Source of the DNA: Brachionus plicatilis
Lineage: Eukaryota; Rotifera; Eurotatoria; Ploima; Brachionidae
Reading direction: 5' to 3'
Length of the DNA stretch: 64,000 bases
NCBI GenBank assembly: GCA_010279815.1
Contig: QEOQ01000546.1
Coordinates: 46,593 to 110,592 of the forward strand
Shown here: piece by piece, positions 12,184 through 21,602 of the stretch
Numbering within the stretch: position 1 is the first letter of the stretch
Layout: every line of letters starts with the position of its first letter
The notes under the pieces: model-generated
Told to the model about the DNA's origin: nothing
What the model saw: the letters and a program-made list of their open reading frames with translations, nothing else
Databases searched by the model: none
Made by a program: the position numbers and the translations under genes

Positions 12184-14760
12184 TATTATCACATAACTTC
12201 CACACAAACTAATACAAACTTTATTCTTTTTTTTTAAATATAATTTTATATCGAGTTAAAGGAGAAATATGTCAATAAAAGATTGATCGAGTTGGAAAAA
12301 TTATCTTATTAAAAAATAATTTTGATAAAGCCTTGGCCAGTTGGAATGGAAACTAAATTCCTACTTTTATCAACAACATAACATTTTTTTAAAATAAATT
12401 AAAAGTAGCTAAGTAATAAAATTAAAAAAAGAAATTTGAATTCAAATTGCTGAACAAAAATAAATAAATATTAAGCCTTATGAAAGAGGTAAAAAATCCT
12501 TTCATTGAATTAATTATTTCAAAGTGATTTTTTAAATGGACAAAATATAGAAAAATAATTCATAAATATGTATCATTTTTATTTTCTAAATAAAAATTTC
12601 TCCTAATTTTCTTAGACAATAAATTAAAAAAAAAACATATTTAAAATTTTCCTTTAATCAAAAAAAAAAACAATTATTTAATTGAAAAAAAATTATTTCA
12701 AGATTTAAAAAAACGTTAATAAATTAAAAATTTGTTCCTAAAAAACAATTTTAATTTAAATTTATCTTAATATTTTTCTATTAATGTTTGGAACATAATT
12801 TCTGTGACAAAAAAATTTCTATGAGTTTATTTCTATGAAATGTTTTTCTCCCAAAATTTATTCTGTGAGTTTTGATAAATTTTATTAATTTTCTATCAAT
12901 TAATTTTTCTTTGAATTTTAAAAAGATGCCATTTGACAGTTCTTTTTTCAGATTAAATATTCAATTAAATTATTTTGATTCAAAAAAATTTTATTATATC
13001 AAAAACTTATTATACTTTTAAAAATCCAAATCTAATCAATTTATATTTCACAACATATAATTAAATGTTTTCCTTTTTAATCAATTATTTCAAAAAATTG
13101 ATTAAAAAGAAGGCGTAATCCCCAAATTATATCTTTAATATGAAAAAATAATAAAATATTCTTTATTTAAATGAAAAAACATAGCTTTTTTACAAATCGA
13201 GCTATATCTGTATTACGATTACTTACATACAAAATTTGTTATCTTTTCTTCTAAATAAAATTTTTGTTTTTTTCTAACTACAAAATCGATTATTATGTAT
13301 TTTAAAACAGTATCATTAAATTTGTTTAAATTTTGTGATTAAATAGATTTAAGAATTGATAATTTTTAATTTATTTTGAAAAAATACAAGAAAAAATTTT
13401 TACTGCTTTTATTTATAAAAAATGAACAAATTTTAAAATTAATTCACACGATTAATGTAGCCCTGAAGAAATGTGCACTTATTTAATTAAATTCAAATAT
13501 GTTTTTTCTTTTTTTGTAGTTATTATTAATTTACGTGAAATTGTTTTTTTAATTTAATTTTTTATCATTTTCTTTATTCATAAATAAATGGAGGAACTTA
13601 TTAAATTTTTTAAACTCCAATGTAAGCTGCTAAAATATAAAATAAAAGATAAAATAATAAAGAAAAAAATAAAATATATTGTCAAACAAAATCCAAAAAC
13701 TATTATTGGTTTAAATTTTTTTCCTATGAATGATTTTTATTGATTAGCTGAAAAAATGATGATAAAAATTCGCTTATTTTGATTTTACTTGAAATTGATA
13801 ACCAGAAAAATAAATTAAAAGATAAATGATTTCTTTTTTTTAGTTAATTAAATGCATCAAAAATAGTTAATTTTTTAATCTATTTTGAAAAAGACGCGCT
13901 TGGTATAAATCAATAATGGGCTCAAATCAGCATTTCAATTTCTTGGTATTAATTAACAAGGATTAACAAGAAGTAATTTCAGCTATTTAAGTGCTAAACG
14001 GAAATTGAAAAAAGAATAATTTCGCATGTTTCAAATTTTGCACAAATTTAAATTTTTAATTTTCAGTTTAGACAACCTCCCAAGCTTGTTCTTTATCCCA
14101 TATCAACTTATTAATTTTCTAGAAAAAAAAAGAAGATTTTTCTTTGATTAATTCCAAATCACAATTTGGTTTATGAGCAATTAAACGCTAAAAAGGAAAC
14201 AACTAGATGCTAGAATGAGCTGACGTCTCCAAAACGCATTTGGTCAGGAAACTAATTTTCATTTATGACAAGCAGAATTTCACGTAAACGGAACAGCATC
14301 AAAATTATTAGTTTCAGAGAAGCATTCAGTCATGTTTTTGTTTTTGGTGCAGAAAACAGAGGTTTCAAATCATCATTCAAATGGTGATTTTATTTAATCA
14401 GATAGATGAAAAATTCAAATTCTCAAAAATAAAAAAAAATAAATATTTTGTTTTTTTCAATAAAAATTTCTTTTGTTTTTTTAATTTTATTTTGTTCGAG
14501 TTCGAGCCTTAGAAAAACATCCGATTGCTATTGAATGAGATTCAAATTAAGGACTTAATCTGATATGTTTGATTGATTGCAAATATAAAGTTTATTTGAG
14601 CAAGTTGTTGTTTTTATAAATTTGAAACAATTATATTTAAATAGCCATTTTTAATTACTGCAAGTTCATTAAGCCTCGTCTCTATGTCCAAGTTAAACAA
14701 ACACTCAAAATTTATGGAAATGTAAACAAGATTAAATATTTAAAAAAAAACTAAAACTAA
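12184..14760. other. Very AT-rich DNA, no gene seen
   Basis: Apart from the short repeat at 12326-12360 (second copy of the 3022-3090 repeat) there is only AT-rich, low-complexity sequence. No open frame of note. Confidence 0.6.
12326..12360 (-). repeat. Short dispersed repeat, copy 2
   Basis: It shares GCC-TGGCCAGTTGGAATGGA with 3022-3090. Confidence 0.45.
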
Positions 14761-14761
14761 G

Positions 14762-14989
14762 ATTTATCTTGAATGCCCAGCTGGCTATCTAAATATTCTT
14801 GATAAGCTTAATCTTTTAAATATTTATTGTGAAAGTGAATTTTATCAGTATGGCCAGTCCGATTTTAGATTCTCAAAAGACGCTACAGACCTAGCTAGAT
14901 TAGTGTCTGCTCATCTGAAACCAATATTAAAAGCTGATAGTTCTCTATTGTATCAATCAAATCCTCAAAATCTTAGAGATAAGTTATAA
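14762..14989 (+). pseudogene. Unidentified open fragment, 75 codons
   Basis: An uninterrupted frame without a start codon runs for 75 codons to a TAA. Its residue mix is protein-like (YLECPAGYLN at the start, SAHLKPILKADSSLL near the end), unlike the surrounding low-complexity DNA. I do not recognise the family. It may be an exon or a transposon-coding remnant; no splice partner was found. Confidence 0.3.
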
Positions 14990-15450
14990 TTGTTTTAGAA
15001 TGACATTCTTAATGCATCAACATATTCAATTATAATTAAACAAAACTATAAATATTGCCAAAATTCCAAAGAGGATTAAAAATTAATTGAATTAAATTTG
15101 GTATTGCACTTAATAAAAAAATCAACAAAAAAATAAATATAAAATTGTTTTGGAGAATTAAAATTTTATTTGCTTTTTTATATTTAATTATTTACTAGAA
15201 TCTAATTTTTTGAAATATTTTTTAAATAAACTCTTAGAATACATTTGGTCTTGTGAAATTTTTGTTCCGTCCCGGCTCTATGGTTCATTTGAGCGAAACT
15301 AGAATAAGATATAAAACTTCTGGAAAATTAATTAATAAATCAACCAAATATGAAATTCAGCAATCAGAAAAAGAATGGTTCATCTATTAATATCATTTGA
15401 ATTTAATATATCCTCAGGTTGTCCATTCAAAAGAGTTGACAGATTATGAT

Positions 15451-15530
15451 TCTTTATTTTATTTATATTGAAAATAATTTAGGGAAACAAAAATTTCCAT
15501 GGTAGCTTCGAATTACGGCGCCTTCTTTTA
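15451..15530 (-). repeat. SINE-like element, minus-strand copy
   Basis: On the minus strand it reads GCGCCGTAATTCGAAGCTACC, then TTTCCCTAAATTATTTT and an AATAAAATAAAG tail, in the same order as the copy at 18995-19133. Confidence 0.55.
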
Positions 15531-15641
15531 AATTTTAATTGTTTAGATTTGAATTTTTTTTGAAAAAAATTTATGGATTTAAAAAATAAAATTGAAGTAG
15601 AAAATACATTTTTATGTTTAAATTTATACTGTTAAAAATTT

Positions 15642-16389
15642 GGGTATGGCTGCGTAAAGATAACATATCTTTGCGCAGAATTGTCTTACTACAGATAATT
15701 ATCTTAAAAAAAATTAATCTGGAGGAAGATAAAATATCTTAGAAGGGATTAAATCACTAGAAAAAGATAATTAAGTGCGAAATTTTATTTTTAAACTAAT
15801 TAAAAAACAAATGAAAAAAGTGATATAGATTAAATAGTGATTAAGATTTAGAGCCAGATTTACATGTTTTGCAAAGCCAAGATTTTTTCAAAGGAATATA
15901 TCCTTTAATACAAGACCAGGAAACAAGAGGATATATTCTGGAAGAAAACCAGAGGATATATTCAAAGGAATATATCCTCTGGTACTCAACATATTCATAT
16001 TGCGAAGGTTCGTCTTTGACAAATCTACTTGCAGCTTTGGAAAATATTTCGAATTTATTATCACAATAGATCTTGAATTCTTCATCGAATTCAGCAAAAA
16101 ATGAGAATTTTTCATTCAAAGCAATTTTGGTGGACATGATAGTTTTTAGAGCAATTAGAAAGAAATTTTTATCTTTTTATAAGAGGAATTATTAAGATTC
16201 AATAATTGACTGTTTTCTAATTAATTTGTCAATTAGAAGATCATTAATGATTTTATTAATAACAAAATTCAAAGTATTCAATTAATTATCTTTTTGTAGT
16301 GCTTTCTTGTGAAAGATATTTTATCTTCAAAATATTTACCATACTTGGTAGAGATAATTATCTGTAGTAAGACAATTCTAGCCATACCC
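15642..16389. mobile_element. MULE-like DNA transposon with 9-bp target duplication
   Basis: The terminal inverted repeats are exact in three blocks: GGGTATGGCT (15642-15651) with 16380-16389, a 28-bp block (15677-15704) with 16352-16379, and a 16-bp block (15725-15740) with 16313-16328. The left repeat has a 25-bp near-palindromic insertion at 15652-15676. Flanks are the identical 9-mer TAAAAATTT (15633-15641 and 16390-16398). A 9-bp duplication with long TIRs is the mark of Mutator-like elements. Inside, a minus-strand frame (16137 to 15841) starts with ATG and ends in SWLCKTCKSGSKS, possibly the N-terminus of a transposase; the rest is missing, so the copy is non-autonomous. The superfamily is inferred. 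Confidence 0.8.
15890..15985. repeat. Nested palindromic insertion
   Basis: CCAGAGGATATATT (15949-15962) pairs perfectly with 15969-15982 around a 6-nt loop. AAAGGAATATATCCT occurs both at 15890 and at 15964. The block interrupts the protein-like minus-strand frame of the surrounding MULE-like element and looks like a later insertion or local inverted duplication. Confidence 0.6.
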
Positions 16390-16399
16390 TAAAAATTTT

Positions 16400-18060
16400 G
16401 TTTGATTATGATTCTTTTTACAATAAAATTGAGTGACAAATAAAAATTTAATTTTGAAAAAAAAGTGATCAATAATATTAAATTCTGAGAAACCCTAGCT
16501 ATTTAACTTCTTAATATATTCAAATTGGCTTTTTTATTTTGATCTATATTAAACTTATTTAACTGTTTTGATTACTTTTTTTTAATTTTACTTTAGAGAT
16601 TCCCCGGCATTTTAAATAAAGCAATTAAAAAATGTAAAAAAATATTTTTCTCTCTTTTGAAATAATTTAATTTATTTTTATACTACAATTTTTGCAGTGC
16701 AAAAATAATTTGGATCGAATTAGTTGTCTTCAAAGTTATCTTTTAATTTAGATTTTTTACTGATATCAAAATTTTTTTTTTCTAAATTTAAGAAAACACT
16801 TAATCATAAGCATTTTTTACCTGTTACATAAAAGTAAATTTTAATTAAATGGGCTAAATTTTGGATCCGCATTAAAATATCATTAAAATTTTTTTAATCA
16901 TTTATCCCGATTTAAATAAATGCAAATAATTATCTTAATCAATTCTCTTACTCAACACAGAGCACATATGATACATTTTTTAAACTTAAATGATATAAAA
17001 ATTTTTCTAAAGTTTATAAAGATTTACCTAGACTGATTTTTGTCAGAATGCTTTTTATAAAATTAGCTTTAATAAGGTGTATTTTTAACAAAAAAGGCTT
17101 TTATAATGTCATTTGGTAAATTATATTGTGTTTTTTTAGGAAAAAGCAATTTATGATTTAAAAGAAAACAAGTGCTTAAATAAAATTTTATTTTCAAAGC
17201 TCTTGAAAACTTTTCAAGAGCTTTAAAAGAACTTTAAAATTAAGGTCGAATAGAAAATGCCGAAAGCACCACAATTTAGCTAGAAAATCCAGAACAATTA
17301 GAACATCCTGATTCTGTATATGAATAGCCTATAACTGATTGATTTAAAATTTTGATTTAAATCTTTGAATCTTTAAAATTGCTAAATGATTACGATATCG
17401 CTTGTCAAATAAACTCACAGCTTTTTAAAATGCTTTTTTTGAAAATTCGAATTATATTAAAATTCATTAATTTTAAAATAAAAAAAATTCAATTGACTAA
17501 ATACTATCGTTTTTTTTAAAATTATTATTAAATCTTTCTATTTTGAATAATAATATCATTTAAGACATTGAACTCCCATTAAGTAAATCTTAGATAGTCA
17601 TGGCACAATTTTGGGGTCTCCCACTGACGAATTTCGTTTTGCTCAGTTGGTGACAAGCTTTTCTGTTCTTTTAAATTAAAAATAAATTCGATAAAATAAC
17701 TAAATTTTTATGTTTTCTATTTTCATGTATTTTTAATCTCTTTTCTTCTTTCATTCTTTCACCACATAGGTCACATGAAAAAGGATCTTTTTTGCCACAT
17801 AAATTTTTCCTTATTCTTAAATATTAATCGGAATTAAAAATTTTTTTCAATCATTCGTTAATCTTTATTATCTCAAATTAAAAAAAAATTATTTTAATTT
17901 TTTTAAGTCTAGAAATTAGTTAAAAAATTTGAATTAAAAAATTTAATGACCCGGTGGCCATTGATAAGCATTTAGTGACCAGCATTCATCTCAAATGACA
18001 AAAAATTAATCACCTATTTACTTGGCCAGCTTAAAGAATTTTTTTTCAATTTTCCTAAGC
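16400..18060. other. AT-rich DNA, no gene seen
   Basis: Only a hairpin at 17196-17224 (12-bp arms AAAGCTCTTGAA, 5-nt loop) stands out. No coding or RNA gene signal. Confidence 0.5.
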
Positions 18061-18176
18061 TTTTCGGGCTATCAATCATCTTCATCAACTTTAGCTTTTA
18101 CATTTCCCCAAAAATCTTCGCTGATGGTCGTGCTTCTGGTACATTAGCTGGATTTACTTTGTTGACAGCGAACTCT

Positions 18177-18320
18177 TAACTTTTTTCCAATAGAAATTTC
18201 GGAACCATATTCGCAAAGTGAAATGGTACTAAAATAAATCCTTTCCACTTTTTGTTATATGCATTCTCTAGCATTTTGCTGGTGTCATTTCCTTGTTGAG
18301 AAGCGTTCCCAAGATTAAAG
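18177..18320 (-). pseudogene. Unidentified protein-coding remnant
   Basis: The minus strand is open for about 48 codons with a protein-like composition (for example MLENAYNKKWKGF and VPFHFANMVPKFLLEK), then a stop, and a further in-frame stretch with EARPSAKIFGEM. I do not recognise the source. It could be a transposon or gene fragment. Confidence 0.35.
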
Positions 18321-18539
18321 TATGACTTAAAATCAATTATAAATTAAAAAGTCTCTCAACTGTCACTTCATTTAACTGGAAGGATATGAATCTATATAGC
18401 GATTACAAACGTATCTGTAAATTAGTTTCATAAGAACTAAAAATAGCCAGACAATAAATGAACAAAATTTAGTGGAAAAAACCTAGAAGAATCCAAAAGA
18501 CATCAAATCTTCTAAATAAATGTTTTCAAGATGTTTTTG

Positions 18540-19580
18540 TTATTGAACAAGATGATCAGCTTCCACCTTTCAAGTTGAATTTAATGAATTTACTGTTATT
18601 GATCCAAATTGTATTAGTTATGAAATAGTATTTGAAAAATTGTAGGATCTAAATAAAAAAAAAACATGTGATGTAGACAAGATTCATCTGTTTCTACTTA
18701 AAAACTGTGCAGAAGCCCTTACTGTTCCTTTAACTTTAATTCTAAGAGCATTTATCCAATAGTCAGCTTCCAATACAATTCAGATCAGCAATAATAACAT
18801 CATTGTATAAGAAAGGTGATAAATCAATGCCGATGATGATTTTCAATTCCGTGCAAGATTATGTAAAGCATAATAAAAACTAAAATGTAAGATTATCTTT
18901 ATAAGAATAATATTATACCAAAAGAACAGCATGGATTTGTCAAGAGAAAGTCATGTACAACTAATCTTCTAGAAACTCTAGAATTCATCTCAATATTTAT
19001 TTATTTATTTAATATATAATTTAGAGGGAATAGTTCCTCTTGGTAGCTCCGAACGGCGTAGTGCCTTCTTTTCAGCCAGCCTGTTAGGAATATTTTGTAA
19101 TTAATTATCATTTTATTATTAATTTCATCTCAATGAGTCTAAGATAAAAATATTCCTGCTTATTTGATTCTGTTTGATTTTGAGAAAGCATTTGATACTG
19201 TTCCACACAGACGAGTGACAGCTAAATTGAAAGATTATGGCTTTTATGGTCTGACACTAAAATTGTATTGAAGCCTTTGAAAAATAGAAGATAACGAGTT
19301 GTTCAAGGTGAAATTGTGTCTTATTGGGTTGAGATTTTTAACAGTATACCTCAGGAGTCAGTAATTTTTTATATTTTTTTCGTTTTGTAAATTAATGATC
19401 TGCCAAAAGGAATTAAGAATGTTGTCAGAATGTATGCAGATGATACTAAAATGTTTTCGCAAACGGTATCTAAAATGAGTGCAGGGAATTTACGATCAGA
19501 TTTAGATTTAGTTTTCAAGTGGACTCAAGATTGGCTTCTATTCTTCAATGCATCAAAATGCTTGGTCATGCATTAAAAAA
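18540..19580 (+). pseudogene. LINE reverse transcriptase, decayed
   Basis: Plus-strand frames show a standard non-LTR RT in order: EQHGFVKRKSCTTNLLE, then after a SINE insertion PAYLILFDFEKAFDTVPH, and finally MYADDTKMF with FKWTQDWLLFFN. FDxxKAFD and YADD hold the catalytic aspartates. Several stops and frame changes separate the blocks, so it is dead. A SINE (18995-19133) sits between the first two blocks. The RT identity is certain from the motifs; the clade (CR1/Jockey-like) is inferred. Confidence 0.88.
18995..19133 (-). mobile_element. SINE with 11-bp target duplication inside a LINE
   Basis: The 139-bp insertion is flanked by TTCATCTCAAT at 18984-18994 and 19134-19144. On the minus strand it has a non-repetitive head, the family core CGCCGTTCGGAGCTACC, CCTCTAAATTAT and an (AAAT)n tail. 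The target duplication and simple tail show LINE-mediated insertion. It is the best-preserved member of the family in the window. Confidence 0.75.
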
Positions 19581-20460
19581 AGTTTCCTTACTTTATCAAA
19601 GACCACAAACAAAGCAAATCAAATTTTAAGGTCGCATAAGGAAATCAATTGTAATTTTGATGGCTATGTTTATTTTAATGCTAGGATGAGGCTTAGGTCT
19701 TAGTGAATTTAAGCTATCATTAAACAAATTTTTAATAAAATAAAATTTTTCCTTAAATAAAGCTAGCTTTAAATAAAGTGATTTAGAATTTTTTATTTTA
19801 AGTCTTATTTAGAAACTTTAAAGAGTGGAAAGGACCATTAACCCATTTTTTTCAAAATTTAAAACCAGACTGATACTAGCTTTAAAATAAATAAAAATTA
19901 TATCATTAAGTTGAATTTTCGATAAGTTGTTAGTAAAAAATCTATGAAACCATCAAATAATTGTAGAATGTTTAGAGTATTTTCATGAGTAGAAAAATAA
20001 TTGCACTAAAATTTTTATTGAACATGTTAATACAGACAATTAAAAAAACTTTTAAAGGATAATCCTTGATAAGTAAAAAGCTTAATTGATTAAAAGATTG
20101 AAATTTCTCATGTACAGGGGTGTTTATTTGCCAATTAAAACGTACATTCCTTTTTTAAAACATTAATCTAAAATATAATTGAATGCTAAATATGTCCGCA
20201 AAATCTTCATATTCTGGTTATCAGACTAGTGGAAGAATATAATAAAGGTTTCGAATCAAGAAATATCGAGTACCCAAATCCATTTTGTAATTGCTACCTT
20301 ACTATTTCTTCTTTTTTTCCTGAACCATAAAATATTTAATAAATGTATTCTGTAACTCTCTATCTTTATCGTTTCTTAGTATTTTTTAATTTATTTTTAA
20401 TTCTGATATTTCCCACTTTATAACTTAAATAATTTTTACTTTTTTTTCTAATTTTATTTA

Positions 20461-21440
20461 NNNNNNNNNNNNNNNNNNNNNNNNNNNNNNNNNNNNNNNN
20501 NNNNNNNNNNNNNNNNNNNNNNNNNNNNNNNNNNNNNNNNNNNNNNNNNNNNNNNNNNNNNNNNNNNNNNNNNNNNNNNNNNNNNNNNNNNNNNNNNNNN
20601 NNNNNNNNNNNNNNNNNNNNNNNNNNNNNNNNNNNNNNNNNNNNNNNNNNNNNNNNNNNNNNNNNNNNNNNNNNNNNNNNNNNNNNNNNNNNNNNNNNNN
20701 NNNNNNNNNNNNNNNNNNNNNNNNNNNNNNNNNNNNNNNNNNNNNNNNNNNNNNNNNNNNNNNNNNNNNNNNNNNNNNNNNNNNNNNNNNNNNNNNNNNN
20801 NNNNNNNNNNNNNNNNNNNNNNNNNNNNNNNNNNNNNNNNNNNNNNNNNNNNNNNNNNNNNNNNNNNNNNNNNNNNNNNNNNNNNNNNNNNNNNNNNNNN
20901 NNNNNNNNNNNNNNNNNNNNNNNNNNNNNNNNNNNNNNNNNNNNNNNNNNNNNNNNNNNNNNNNNNNNNNNNNNNNNNNNNNNNNNNNNNNNNNNNNNNN
21001 NNNNNNNNNNNNNNNNNNNNNNNNNNNNNNNNNNNNNNNNNNNNNNNNNNNNNNNNNNNNNNNNNNNNNNNNNNNNNNNNNNNNNNNNNNNNNNNNNNNN
21101 NNNNNNNNNNNNNNNNNNNNNNNNNNNNNNNNNNNNNNNNNNNNNNNNNNNNNNNNNNNNNNNNNNNNNNNNNNNNNNNNNNNNNNNNNNNNNNNNNNNN
21201 NNNNNNNNNNNNNNNNNNNNNNNNNNNNNNNNNNNNNNNNNNNNNNNNNNNNNNNNNNNNNNNNNNNNNNNNNNNNNNNNNNNNNNNNNNNNNNNNNNNN
21301 NNNNNNNNNNNNNNNNNNNNNNNNNNNNNNNNNNNNNNNNNNNNNNNNNNNNNNNNNNNNNNNNNNNNNNNNNNNNNNNNNNNNNNNNNNNNNNNNNNNN
21401 NNNNNNNNNNNNNNNNNNNNNNNNNNNNNNNNNNNNNNNN
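20461..21440. other. Assembly gap (980 N)
   Basis: Unknown sequence. Open frames spanning it consist of N codons and are not genes. Confidence 1.
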
Positions 21441-21602
21441 CCCATTCTCGTATACATATCTTTTAACATGGCGAACGGGTTTTGATTTTTTTGTCAAATA
21501 CAACCATGTTAAATTTTTGAAACTAATTTTATATTTATATTATATTAATAAAAGATAAATTTTATATAAGCAAAAAAAAAATTTATTCAAAAAATAAACA
21601 AT

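Noticed and set aside
17196..17224. Hairpin as a transcription terminator
   Set aside because: Bacterial-type terminators are not expected in this eukaryotic DNA, and no gene lies next to it.
20366..21503. Long minus-strand open frames over the N run
   Set aside because: They consist of unknown codons; the few real flanking residues show no domain.
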